Origin: Actinernus sp. WN-2022
Lineage: Eukaryota > Cnidaria > Anthozoa > Actiniaria > Actinernidae
Direction of reading: 5' to 3'
DNA length: 64,000 bases
Assembly: GCA_030867875.1 (NCBI GenBank)
Contig: JAOWCC010001634.1
Location: forward strand, 11,054,778-11,118,777
In this document: one piece after another, positions 45,994 through 58,100 of the stretch
How positions within the stretch are numbered: position 1 is the first letter of the stretch
How the letters are laid out: each line of letters opens with the position of its first letter
Made by a program: the position numbers and the translations under genes
Notes under the pieces: model-generated
The model's input: the letters and a program-made list of their open reading frames with translations, nothing else
Database searches by the model: none
Told to the model about the DNA's origin: nothing

Positions 45994-46809
45994 AAAACGT
46001 AAACATAATGCACTTTCGATGTCAAGTAAAGCAGCTGAAATGTGTTATTATAGTAAAGCTGGGTCTCATGTACTGAAATAAATGTCATGTCTGCATGATA
46101 TTCACAATGTACCGTTGTATGCAGCATAGACTGTTGCTATTGGCGTTTGAATATTATTAGAAGTAATTCTGTAAAATAAAATCAAGTTGTTCTGCTCCCC
46201 GGGGGGAGGGGGGTGGTGCTCGTTGTACCTTTTGGGGTTAAAATGCGTAGTTTGATACCGCTTAGGGTATTCGATTTGACACGTCCACAGTTGTGGATAT
46301 CGCGGTACCTTTTAGGATATTCAAATTAAGATAAGAACTACTTATCGTTTAACGATCTCTTGGCCTAAGCTTCGTGTGGTATTGTCAAAGTCAATTGCAC
46401 TTGGATCAAATGTAATTTAATTTTGTGTTTTGGGATTGGTATAGCGGTTAAAGGAACTGTGTCATGGTGAGAGACCATTACATTAGATGTGCGGGACGGA
46501 CACGGTTCTTATCAGCGATTCTCATATGAACTGACGAACCTCGCGCACATGTGGGATGTTAAAAATGAAAGAAAATATTCAAAAATGACTAATAAACTGT
46601 GTAAAAATACAGTATTCAAGTAAAATAATGAAAATACTTTCAATCAAGCATTGAAGGAGGGGGGTTTAGCTCTTTTAATCCACCAATCGAACACTGACTC
46701 CATACATACGTAGTACCAGCTACGCCCACAGGACGAGATTCTGGTCCTTTTTCAGGTACGATGGATGACTAGTTCCTGTGAAACTAATGTTGATCTGATA
46801 CCTTTTTCA
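45994..46809. other. No gene seen; C/G-run region
   Basis: A CCCCGGGGGGAGGGGGG run lies near 46197-46213 beside GTACCTTTTGGGGTTAAAAT and GTACCTTTTAGGATATT repeats. This may be the end of a decayed MITE. Otherwise nothing is supportable. Confidence 0.4.
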
Positions 46810-46956
46810 GGGCCCGGTTGTTCAAAGGGTGGATAACTTTATCCACCGAATAAATCCTTATCCAGTGGATAAGAATTAACCAAACCGGCTAGATTATTTT
46901 ATTATAACGTTATCCGGTGGAAAGCGGCGTTATCCACCCTTTGAACAACCGGACCC
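46810..46956. mobile_element. 147-bp palindromic MITE (CCGGTTGTTCAAAG family)
   Basis: GGGCCCGGTTGTTCAAAGGG and inverted GGGTCCGGTTGTTCAAAGGG, arms continuing TGGATAACTTTATCC. Relatives at 35542-35659 and 61674-61815 share the outer arm only. Confidence 0.85.
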
Positions 46957-47028
46957 TGTAATGCAATTGGCCCCCGTCTTGATGGAGATGGGGACATTTA
47001 ATTTCTCTCAGTTCCTTATTAATATTTA

Positions 47029-47463
47029 AGCGCCTTACACACGAGCAAGATTTCCTTGACATGCAAGTTTTATTTGCTCGTGTGTAAAGCAAAATGTGAC
47101 AGATTTTTCCTTGTCAAGTCTCCTTGTTCAAAACTGACTGGCATGCTAGTTTTTTGAACAAGAAGACTTGTCTTATTCTACTTCTAATTGGTATTTGAAG
47201 GGGACGTGAAAGAACCTGCTGTGCTACTCGAAAAAGAGCAGGGGCCGATTGTCAGCCGGTACAGCGGCCTGGCCATTGTACTAACCACACACTATAAAAC
47301 TGTAAACTGCGTGGCAGCTATCAGGGCCGTATAAGCAGTCTGTAACTTCACTGACAGGATGTCAGTAATTTGTAAAGCGCCATGAGACTGTGGTGATATG
47401 GCGCAATATTAAATATGGTCATTATTACTATTATTAAGTGGCGAAACTTGCTCGTGTGTACAG
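47029..47463. mobile_element. MITE with GCGCCTTACACACGAGCAAG ends, carrying a SINE
   Basis: GCGCCTTACACACGAGCAAG on the left and inverted GCGCTGTACACACGAGCAAG on the right. An internal inverted copy TTGCTCGTGTGTAAAGC is at 47070-47086. The SINE at 47172-47446 occupies its right half. Confidence 0.65.
47172..47446 (+). mobile_element. 5'-truncated copy of a tRNA-derived SINE
   Basis: From CTACTTCTAATTGG to the ATTACTATTATTA tail it aligns with the body of the full SINE at 58527-58890. Shared phrases are ATTTGAAGGGGACGT, TACTCGAAAAAGAG, AAACTGCGTGGC, GTAAAGCGCCATGAGACT and GGTGATATGGCGC. The tRNA head is missing. Confidence 0.85.
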
Positions 47464-47497
47464 CGCGACAAGGGAAATGTGACAAGGAATTGCGAAA

Positions 47498-48136
47498 TCA
47501 CAATTGCAATCTAGTACCCAGTGCCCCTGCCATTTTTGTTCCGAATCTGTCATGGTTGATTTGAGGCTTAAAAAAGGTCATCTTGATCCAGATAGCGACA
47601 TACGAGAAACATATCATGCAACATGAGACACCAATATCGCAAAGATTGCTATATTTGGTATATATATTCAAACCATTTGCTGCTTTTTTGGAAAAATAGA
47701 TTTCAAGGGCACAGGTTAATACGGTCGTTATTACTAGTGCAAGAAACCAGATAACTCCTGCAGCCAGGACATAAGCCTTGAACGAAAGCACACGATGTCG
47801 AAAAGGGAACATGACTGCATACAGTCTTTCTATCGCTATCACGGCAAGCGTAAACAGCGATGCCACCGCACCTGATACGCCAACTGCCAATCCAGTCTTC
47901 GCTTATACGCCTGTTGTTGTACTACCATTATTTATCTTACAGTCGATAAATGGCAACACCATTGCAAATGGGATACCCAAACCAACGAGTAGATCTGCAA
48001 TCGTAAGACTTATTATAAGATAGTGCACCTTCTTGCGCAGAAATTTCCTCTTGGTAAATATCAGAATAGCCACTGATAACGTTAGCAGAGGGACGAAATA
48101 TGTTTTGGAGATGGTGTTGCAGTTATACCTGTCCAT
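47498..48136 (-). pseudogene. Broken class A GPCR paralogue
   Basis: From the ATG at 48136 (MDRYNC) the frame matches the intact receptor at 43941-44927 (FLRKKVHYLIISLTIADLLV, ALERLYA-like AIERLYAVMFPFRHR, VAIWIKMTFFKPQI). TM1 is shortened by about two dozen residues and the Gly-Asn is lost. A TAA stop at 47903-47905 falls in the first extracellular loop. Reading resumes in the same frame and runs to 47498. There it ends just after the third intracellular loop; TM6, TM7 and tail are absent. The sequence beyond is the MITE/SINE complex at 47463-47029, whose insertion may have removed or displaced the end. Confidence 0.85.
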
Positions 48137-49559
48137 TGGGTCTTTCTTGTCATATCGGAGCACAAGGAACTTAATATCTGTATTCAATGCTCTAGTTAAT
48201 ATTGTGAAACATTATGAAGCTAACTGTCTGTTATATTATCACAACTGTAGTTGTTTCTGCCGTGATAAAAGTCAATGTTCTGATCTTTGAAAAATATGTG
48301 TTGATAGAATATACTTACTACTTTTTCCTGTTTCAGTAACCTTTTCTATGCTGCAAATTCTACGTTTAATCCTGAAAGCAAAAGCTCTAAATCCAAGTAT
48401 CATAAAAAGAAAAAAAAGTACTTTGATCGAATTTAAATATTTTACCTTCGTGCTGTAAGTGATAGATCTGACATGTTTGTATTATTGGATCGGAATAGCA
48501 TATAATCAAAACTACCCAGGCAGCAAATGTGCTGAGTAAATCAATCATTGCGAGCTATGCTTTTGTCATTTTCTCTACAAGTCAATAGCTTGAAACTTGC
48601 TTGCCAACAGAGAATCATTAAGTTCATCATCAGTTTTTGAATGCGATTTCTAATGGTCAGTATATCTTGTGATGCAGCTGCGGACGTCACTACGAAAACA
48701 CGCGTTTCTAGTTAGCTGCTCTGATGACCAAAGAAGTTTCCTACCGATACCTCATCAAATAGAGGTTATTTGTCGGCTAACTAACTAATATGGCTGTGTA
48801 ATTCTATGAGTAATAATGTGTTTTGGCGAGCCTTAAGGTGATTTGTTTATTACAGAAATCTGCAAAACAAATCGCACTATACAGCCAAGTTATTTTTACG
48901 ATCGTAATATCGCGTGCGTCGCGTTTTTATATAATAAAAACTATGTATTGTACACAGACTATGTCACCTACAGCGTCTTATAATTTGACATGCTTGTTAT
49001 GAACGCTATGTACTTGATTTACTTCCCTTAATTTAAAAGTGCAGCTGGTAAGATGTTCATTAAAACAACTGCAGGATATTAGGATTTTTAAAAATAACGA
49101 TTATAAAACATTAGCCAATCGTCTTAAAAACCAAAATGAAAACTAAAATAAATCAAGATATGGATGATTTAAGTCGAGCCATCAGGATGTGTGTCCCTTA
49201 AAGTGGCACTGTCGATTAAATGTTCATGTTTCTTTAAAACAAAACTACGAAAATAGTACCCGTACTCTAACTGCGCATGTCAGTGACGCACGACATAGCT
49301 ATAAACAATAAATTTATTTTAGAAGTAACATTTTAGAAGTCAGTGCGGCTCGGCTCTATATCTACCGGTATAACACGGACACTCATTTTATAACTATCAC
49401 TTCTAGAAACTTGATTGTGCACCTTGTTGTCGTTGGTCGTGGTTCTCGGTTATATGGTGTGTGTGCTCAGCTCGCTCAACACATAGCCACAGTATGAGCA
49501 AGCAACAGTGCAATTCAATAAACATGGATATAAATGAAAGTCTATCCATTGTTTTATTA
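48137..49559. other. No gene seen
   Basis: Upstream side of the GPCR pseudogene. AT-rich, with no supportable gene, RNA or element boundary in about 1.4 kb. Confidence 0.4.
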
Positions 49560-50474
49560 TATTTTTTATTTCTTTGTCGATCGTGGTTATCCCGCTTCTG
49601 TTGTACCAAGTGCATTGGACCGCGCCCGTGACATTGACAGAGAATCGGCTCTACTTCCGTCCGAACTGAAGACTGAAGACAGAATTCCGTTTCCGTTAAT
49701 TTACCATTCACCCAATCTCCCTATCAAGAAAATCATCGGCAGCAGAACTTCAAGAACTTACAGAATGATCCAGAGACCGCCCTCATTTTTCCACAGCCAC
49801 CACTGCGAGACAAGAATATTCGGGATTCCCTGATCAAGAGATCACTATTAAGAGCCTGATATTCAACCAGGAACTTTCAAATGCCACAGGAAACGATGTA
49901 ACACATGTGCTTTCATTAAAACTGCCACACTCATTTCAGGACCCAAAGGCTCTCTTCAAGTTACTGACCATTTTGACTGTACGTCTAGTAATGTTATTTA
50001 TTGTATCACCTGCACACTTTGTAACAAACTCTACAGAAACAGGGTGAAGATTAGGAAATCGATTCCGCGAACACTTGCTAGATGTTACTGAGAACTAACC
50101 GCAAGGATCTCGCCAAACCAGTAGCTCGCCACTTTAATCTTCCTGACCATTCTATTAATCACATCACTATATGCGGCATTTCTCTTCATCAAGGTACTAG
50201 CGACACCTGTAAACGCAAAGGACAGAACGCTATTTTCAAATTAGGCACTTTGGCACCTAACGGCATTAATGAACGCTTTTCGTTCATTGTATTTCATAAT
50301 AAGCGTATTCATTCATACTGGGATCAGCATGTTTCATTACTTTATTCATCGACACTCTTTATTGTATTGCGGCTATTACCATTTCTATCGTTGGCGCAAT
50401 TTCTCTTTTGCTCTGACGAAGGTCTAGCGCTCGAAACGTCAGCTGCTACTCGCTCCCCAAAGCGGTTAGCATAA
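49560..50474 (+). pseudogene. Penelope-like element 3' part (RT end and GIY-YIG endonuclease), decayed
   Basis: A plus frame begins RGYPASVVPSALDRARDIDR and continues through RIPFPLIYHSPNLPIKKII, which resemble the thumb/linker after a Penelope-type reverse transcriptase. In shifted frames follow TCAFIKTATLISGPKG, SSNVIYCITCTLCNKLY, then remnants of a GIY-YIG domain (RLGNRFREHLLDV, KPVARHFNLPDHSINH) and KLGTLAPNGINERFSF. The GIY-YIG signature itself is damaged: after NKLY the expected IGETG reads with missing bases and a TGA. At least three frameshifts or stops are present. The terminal frame runs into a hammerhead-like motif (50405-50448). Confidence 0.75.
50405..50448 (+). ncRNA. Hammerhead-ribozyme-like motif at the Penelope-like element end
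   Basis: CTGACGA at 50412-50418, then a GGTCTAGCGCTC stem-loop, GAAAC at 50433-50437 and GTC. This follows the hammerhead core order CUGANGA - helix II - GAAA - short helix III - GUC. GCT before and AGC after can form the start of helix I. An extra A between CTGACGA and helix II departs from the consensus. Hammerheads are known in Penelope-like elements, which supports the reading. Confidence 0.4.
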
Positions 50475-50774
50475 CTTAATCGACTTTTAGTTCATTATAC
50501 CAGTGTTTATCTTTGCCGCCGACGCAGATCAACACTAGTTTTTACAGGAACTAGTCACCCATATATCGTTGTTTTATTAGTTTGTGAGCTGAAAACCTAT
50601 AGGGAGCTGCTAGAGATTCTTTGTAGCTTTATTCGAAATAATATAATTTTCGGCTTCAGTGGAAAGGCAAAATGTAAAAGAAATTCAGCTAAATTATTCA
50701 TGATTATTTCAATACCACAGGTATAACTAACTAAAGTCAATTAAGGTATACTAACCGCCATGGGAATGGAGTAG

Positions 50775-50815
50775 CAGCAGGACGTTTCGAGCGTTTGCCC
50801 TTCATCAGAGCAATT
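50775..50815 (-). ncRNA. Second hammerhead-like motif, opposite strand
   Basis: On the minus strand CTGATGA (50808-50802), GGGC/GCTC helix II with AAAC loop, GAAAC (50788-50784), GTC. It has the same order and the same extra A as the plus-strand motif about 370 bp away. It may mark the terminal repeat of another Penelope-like copy. Confidence 0.4.
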
Positions 50816-50895
50816 TCAAGAGCATTTTAATACCAAACATTAATTCGAAATGGGTTCTCAGCCCACATAAGTAAAACAGAAGCATGACTAGAACA

Positions 50896-51112
50896 CAGGG
50901 GCGTAGGGAGGCCCTGAATTATTTTTTTATCATTGTTATTATTATTATTTTTTTTGGGGGGGGGGGCAAATTGATTAATTCTGGGACATTTCACTGATGA
51001 CTTCTGTTTGTATCCGGTCGTTTCGCTAACGAGTCGTTAATCTCTCTTCTGTGACTGGGCAGAAGGGGAGCCACTGCCCCCCTTGCCCCTCCCCCCTCTC
51101 CCTACGCCTCTG
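50896..51112. mobile_element. 217-bp MITE with CAGGGGCGTAGGGAG ends
   Basis: CAGGGGCGTAGGGAG and the inverted CAGAGGCGTAGGGAG. The termini resemble those of the 737-bp element at 63055-63791 (CAGGGGCGTAGC). No duplication was found (AGAACA left, CCAGTA right). Confidence 0.7.
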
Positions 51113-51265
51113 CCAGTACAGCATGTGGTGCAGAGTACTATGTTCTGTTCTGGGTTTTAACATTACTAATTTGTTACTGACCGGTGCAGTTCGAGGACCG
51201 TACTGGAGAATATAGGCCCGACGTTAACGTCTCGGGAAAATATGCGTCGAATCGCGGACCATTAC

Positions 51266-51606
51266 TATTAAGGGAAGATGTCAAAACATTGGATTTCGAA
51301 TGGGACCCAATTTTGTAAGGGAAGGTGGTGGGTGCATGGCGGGTAATACCCCTACCCGTTTTTTCGAGGGTAATTTTCTCGCGTTGTAAAATAGGGATAC
51401 CTGATTTTAATGCAGACTCACGTTCTTCTCTGCCTGTAGAAACTATAAATATAGTTACTTCAGTTCAATAAGTATTTTATTCAAGAAGATATTTGTGGTC
51501 AAAATCTAGATTTTGCCAAAACAGGTGGTGGGTTTCGGGTACAACCCCCCTTCCCTCAAAATTGGGTACCGTAAAAGTGCCATTGTTTTGACCTTCCCTA
51601 ATAGTA
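51266..51606. mobile_element. ~341-bp MITE with ACTATTARGGAAG ends
   Basis: TACTATTAAGGGAAGATGTC and the inverted TACTATTAGGGAAGGTC, leading to AAAACA. Second inner inverted words: ACCCAATTTTG and TGGTGGGT. Confidence 0.7.
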
Positions 51607-52143
51607 CTATAGTGTTCTATCTTACCAAACTATTGATATTTTATATTTATTACTTGTTTATTGTTATTTTTAGCGCAGTGTGCAGTCTGTTCTCAACTAA
51701 ATGATAAAGAAACAGGTTTGCTCTTCCTTTTTCCCGGTCCTCCTTTCAGTTTCGCTTTCAGTTCTGAAGATTTTTTAAGGTTTATTGGTGGACGGCTCAC
51801 CGTTAGTACTCTCATCCTTATAACTACACTTAACACGTACGTCTTTTAAAACTCGAAGTACAAAGGCCAAGTTTATTGTACATATTTACACGTAATAATG
51901 TTAACGACGGGTTAACGACGCTTTGCTACAACAACAACAACACTTTATTAATACTCTTACAAAAAATTACATAAGTGGGTAAAAGAGAAACTAGTAATAA
52001 AAGTTAGAGTAAGCGCTACTTAGAATAACCTAAGGGCTAATCGAGCTAAGTAGCTTGAACACTGTTTATAGCAGTTGGAAAAAATATCCATTGACAAAAC
52101 GTAAACACATTAATGCGCTGTATCATAATGGACGATAACAAGT
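51607..52143. other. Probable 3' flank of the membrane protein gene
   Basis: AT-rich sequence downstream (minus strand) of the stop at 52144. A CAACAACAACAAC run is near 51931-51943. No polyadenylation site was assigned. Confidence 0.4.
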
Positions 52144-55100
52144 TTATCCGAGAATGAAACTCTTTACCGCAAAATCTAAAACAGTTACAATCCACCAGGA
52201 TATGTTGGCGTTTTTGAGGTGGTTCTCACACTTTGCGTTTCTTTTTTGTTTTTCGTTATTCGTGGCTTGGTCCCCTAACTCTCGCAGCTCTCCACCCAAA
52301 CTCTCACAAGCCATTTTCTGTCTTTTTCTCATTTGGTATTTCGAGTGACGTTTTTCTAATTTGATACATTTGCGGATTCTTTTTAGAAATTGAATTGCTT
52401 TTTGAGAAATCGTTGAAACGATTACTTTAGCCGCTTGGAATTGAATTCTCTCCCGACTGATTACAATTTCCACATTTCTTGTTTCTTTTCGTCGAATAAA
52501 ATCTTTCCTTGATACGCTCTTTCTTGCTTCTTTCATCTCATCTCTAGAGTTGGTTTGCTTTGCTGTGTTTCTAAATGTTGGTGGTTCAAATGGCACACAT
52601 TGGGATCGAGAGCGATGTGATCGGTTCGTCTTCGGTTTCTTGAAATGGAAACAAATCTTGAGAAAGCTGTTGAAGGAACAACAAAGTAGCACTCGTGAGA
52701 GACAAGCAGTTACTATTTTCTTGCGGAGAGACTGGACTGGTTGAGGTACTTATTTGTTCGAGTATAAACACTCCACTGAAATAGCGGCTTGAACGTGCAA
52801 ATTGGAGTGAAGAAGCCCATCATTGTTCTTTTCTGATACGAGAGAACTAGCGAGAAGTATAACCTATCTTAGATGGGGAGTTTAGTAACGTCAGCTGGAG
52901 TAACATTACAGCGGGTTAGTTTTATGGATAGGTTGTCTTGTTTATCAAAAGAACAGTACGCGTGGCCTTATGGGAAAGATGACAATGTTAGGTAGCAGTT
53001 TTTGTTATCAAAATGGTTAGGTTTGTGTCAGTACAGTTCTTAATTAGTAGAAATAACAGGTCAGACTGTGCAAGATGGCGGGAATTCGTTTCGCTTCTGC
53101 CTGAGTTTCATAGTTTGTGTCGTTTTATGTCTATATGTGTTCAGCATATCAACTATGGGCGAATCCAAATTGACAAGAGAGGTTATGGTAGAGATTCTGA
53201 ACACTAAACTTCTCCTTTTTAGTTCTAAACTCAAGGAAATGCGCGATTCAATCCATGATCTTCAGGACGCTATGACCTTCATAAATAAAGAATTCGAAGA
53301 CTTCAAAGGGAAGCTTGAGAAGTTTTTTCAAAATACTAATTTCCACTAAATGTCATCCAGCCTCTCAGCAGATTCATATCCCCCCATCTTTATTATTTAT
53401 ATTTCTCATAAAATAAACTTGTGTGCTTATAGTATCCGTAATTTTATATTGTCTAGTGATTAGTATGTGTGCTTTGTCCCAATGCAACTGTCTTTAATTG
53501 ATATATTCTGGGATACCTGACTCGATTAGTTTCATGCTACTTCAGTACTCTTACCTTTTGTTATCTACTCATTTATATGTATCATTATCATACGAGAGTA
53601 TACAAATAAAAGTTGTTGTTGTTATTGTTGTTCTGCAATCTGATAGTCTCAGTTACTTACTATACATATCCTGTGATAGATAGCGAGTAGCAAAAAAGCC
53701 GGTTTTCAATAACAAAACAATGGCTGCCAATTCGTTAAATACAAATAAAGTTTTCTTCTGTTTCAATGTAAGTTCTAACTAGTTGGTTATTACTAAAAGA
53801 CCACTCGCTGTCAGTAGCTAGCCAATAGAAGTCATAATGCCTATATATCAGAGATGCCAACTCTCCCGCTTTTGGTGGGAGACTTACGCTTTTTAGCCTC
53901 ATCTCCCGCTCTCCCGCTTTGAGTCCAAACTGAATCTCCCGCTTTTTCGCAAATGAGACTAAATAAATAAAGAAAATACTTTTTGCCTTGGCTGTCCTTT
54001 TTGGTCGTCTCACGCGCGATCATTACAAATCAGACAGATCCATACGAAGCAGTGATCTCCCGCTTTTAGAACTCCAGGGGTTGGCATCTCTGATATATTA
54101 TGTAGCGACATAGAAAACTACTCAGTAAGAACAGTCTCTATAGATCTTCGTAGGCAACGTTTGTATTTGGTTTAGACTTTAGTGTTTTCCCATTTCGTCC
54201 ACTTGCCTCATACGAATAAAGACGATAATGAATGAAAAAAAGAGAGAAAACTAGCCAAAAACAGCTCTTCTTGGACTAGTGTGAATCTGAGGTAATTGTT
54301 ACAGTGGATACTTATCAGTATGGGGAGGTTATCCACTGATAGACTGTAAAGTGTACTTACAGGTAAACTGCCAGAGCGGCTCCAACATACCAAATGAATA
54401 ATGCTCTCGTAAGTAGAATTAAGAACCTGATAATGATCCAGATGCTGTTGCCCATAATCAACATGACACTACGATAAGCGCACCAGCGGCTCTCGGCCAT
54501 CTCTACGATACCCCTGATATCTAGTGTCAGGCCGGTGTGATTTTCCATGACGGCAGTCGTGTCATAAAACCGGTTGGTTATTGTGACTGATATGAGAGTC
54601 GCCAGGTCATAGATGAAGTCTCTCCGTTCTGTTATCTCTCTCTTATCTATGAATTAAGGGAAATTGCATCATTGATATCGGATATCGCATATTGCCCAAC
54701 GTATATTGTGTGTCTATGGAAAGACAATAGACCCTTCCACGGTTTTTTGAACTTTTGATATATACGTATAATAGCAAAACCGTCGCTACTGCTGAAAAGA
54801 GCACTTCGAAGTTTTATCAAAATCCCAAATTTGAGAGTTATATCTTGAATAGGAGCAAAGTTATAGGCCCGCAAACTCGGAAAATTTCGGGAAATTTTAC
54901 AGACGTTTGTTTGGAAAGTTTGATTGGGAGGCACAACTTTGCCCCCAATCAAAATTTCCATACGAACGTCTGTAAAATTTTCCGAAATTTTCCGAGCCTA
55001 TAACTTTGCTCCTATTCAAGTTATAACTCTCAAATGTTGGTTTTTGACTAACTTCGAGGTGCTCGTTTCAGCAGTAGCGACGGTTTTGCTGTTATACGTA

Positions 55101-58100
55101 TATATCAAAAGTTCAAAGAAACCGTGGAAGGGTCTATTGTGCCGACTGAACCGATCACGAGCTTGTTGGGAGTCCGCCGGTTATTTGTGACAAACACGTT
55201 GGAATTTTTGCAGCATATTCATAAAACACGAGTAGTGAATTTCTAACTTGTCTGCACTTGTATTCTTTAGAGCAGATTTTGTATGAGTGGGAAAGAAAGA
55301 CAGTAATCTGAGACTCTGAGAAGAAAACAATATGGGAGACCATTTCAATGTCACGGCATAAAGCGTGTCGTAAATCGTGTCCGTAATGCATCAGTCAATT
55401 CCAGCAATGCCCATCCCCCCCCCCCCCCCCCCCCCCCCCCCTCACCCGCCGGGACAACCCCCGGGCATTAGTCATTTTCGTTATTTTTTTCCAAATTGCC
55501 CACGGTGGGGACAAGCAAGGTGTTCAAATGCCCCACAGTGGAGCCAAAGAAGTAAGGAAAATGCCCCACCCCCGGGCACATCCATAATGATATACTGCCC
55601 AAGTTTAATTCCATGCAAATACACAAGGCGCAGAGAAGTGCTACTTCTCTATCTATTCATTGATAGTTTCTGTTCGTTTTGTAGATCCGCCATCTTGTTT
55701 TGTATTTGTATTTATACTGCTGTATCAGTGATTATACTATTGAGCTGCCTAGAACAAAATGGTATTAATACATAGTTTATATTTCATTTCTATAAATAAT
55801 CATTCGCAACGCGGTTAACGTTATACAATAAACGCTTATTGAAACCACATGAAAGACTTTTATAATAATAGTGTGACAGCAGCAAACAGTGTATATTTGT
55901 AAACAAACTACTTGATATCGTTTCAAACTCGGACCGGCAGAGCTTGGGCCCTGAGTGCCTCCTGAATTAACATTTTAGCGTAGCGTTAAGACTACAGATT
56001 GCAGATCAGTGTTAGATGGGCGGTGAACGTACGGGAACTGCTATTTTCTAGCTATGTTGTAAAAATTAAACATCCATAGGTTTCCCGGATTGTTCGTGTC
56101 CTAGCGTATACAAATAACGTGGATAAGACGGTATAAACTGCAGGTTTCTAGGTTTAGAGAAATAGATAGAATCCACAGGCAGCCGGAATACTGATTACAA
56201 CAACTCAGATTTATTGTTAAATTTGCTTGATACAGTATGGCGTCGTTACCACGAGACCTGTAGTCTCTTTCCCAGAATTATTTTCGGCAGTGTCAAATGC
56301 CCCACCATACGCGCCGGTGTAGAATAATGCCCGACCCCCGGGTCGATATAAGGTTACAAATGCCCCACTCCCGGGATCTCAAAGTATGCAAATGCCCCAC
56401 CATGTCCCGGGAGGGGGATGGACATTGCTGGAATTGACTGATGCATAACTTGATGTCTCATATGTAGTCGTACTATACGTATACGTTACGCTACCTGCGG
56501 ACGCTATCTCGTGTTACGTTACCCAACGTTACCTTGCCTCGTGTTACGTTACATTAGGCGTTATTCTACGTTGAATTACTTTAGGTTATCATTACCTTCT
56601 GGTCGAATCATCAATCTCCTTGTGTTGGTCGTAGGCACGGTCCCCTTGAATAATTCCTCAGACGAATATTTCCTATCTGTCAGAAACGAAGAGATGGACA
56701 AAGTCAAGGTACTACTAATGGCCACAAAAGCTGGACTATTTGAAGAGAAAGATTTTCATTTTGATCCTTCTTTACCTTATCGCATAGAAAGTACTCACTT
56801 TTGCAGAACATGTTGAAGATTATGTCTTAGATAATTAGCTCTTGACCAGGGCTGTCACACTCAAAAAAACTAAACTTATTACTACCTGGCTCAAACCTCT
56901 TGAGCAGACTTGACAATTACAATTTGTTTTTGACTGTTCAAAGATTCTTTATGAGTACAAATTGTTTTAATATAATTAACTTGACAGTCCTCACCAATCT
57001 CTCTGTTTTTTTGTTTGTTTATTCCAAAATATATTGTTGAATATTCATTTATTTTGAAATGTAACAACTTATATGTATCCATATCGTAAACTCCACCTTT
57101 AGCTTTATGACATTAGCACCTTTCTTCCACTGTATTTCTGCACCTTTCTGCACTTTTGATTAACGACACAGTTTTGCTTATTTAATATCCTTTGTCCCTT
57201 CTTATCTTCTCACTTCACTTAATTATTCATATATGTATTAAATTATACCACATAAGCTCCCTTGATGAGCTAATGCTCTTGGAGCAAATGTGGAGAATAT
57301 ATATGGTTAAATAAAAAAAAAGATTGTCTGTACCTTAAATTGAGTTTCGCTTTTACGTAGGATATCACACCCTTGTAAAACGTTTTGGATATCGCATCTG
57401 TCATTGCAATATTTCCTGTACTTCCCCCCCCCCCCCCCCCCCCCAAAAGGTACAGACAGTTTTTAAAAAAAATTCAATTAACGTATTATAAAATTATTTA
57501 CAAATGTGGCTGGCCCTCAGGTAGCCTAGGCGCTATTCTATGCGGGCCTGGTCCTATATAACAACGAAAATATGCACGTTCACATATATAATGATCATGA
57601 GGAGGAGAGGAAACTTAGAACAAAATACATACTATTATAAGTAACGACGGTATGAAAGTATGTATAATTATATATATCGATATTGTGAGGAACAAAAATA
57701 TATTTTAAAAGTTAGGGCTTTTAGTTTGTAGCGTATCAACATAGGCGTCTTCTGCCTTTTTGAGAATGTAAAAAAAATATTTTTAAGCTTTCGTTGGGAA
57801 GTTTTCTAAAGCAGCAGGGGATCTCATCTTGAAAGGGATTTTTTTTGTATTTCAGTTCTTGAATTTTTAATATTTAACAAATTGAAGTTAGTTTTTTATG
57901 TGTCTGTCCTAATATTGACAATGATTTTCGTCATAACATGGTCAAAATAGCTGTGGATCCACGAGGCTTCAAATGAGTGTGTACAAACTGCCTTTCGAGT
58001 CGAAAAGTCCAAAACGTAAACACGTCTTTATGCTTTCCCGAACTCTAGAAAAATACCTAAGCTACTCTAAACTGTTTGTTTCTACTTAAGAACGTTATGT

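Noticed and set aside
54755..55190. Overlapping ORFs on both strands
   Set aside because: They mirror each other because the region is a palindromic MITE.
55416..55442. Long C-run (also 57424-57446 and G-run 25321-25340)
   Set aside because: Not treated as functional; run lengths are unreliable in assemblies, although they sit at MITE ends.
56511..56816. Possible gene fragment with LLVLVVGTVPL
   Set aside because: No domain recognised and nearby poly(A) suggests retroposed sequence; kept only as an uncertain non-coding entry.
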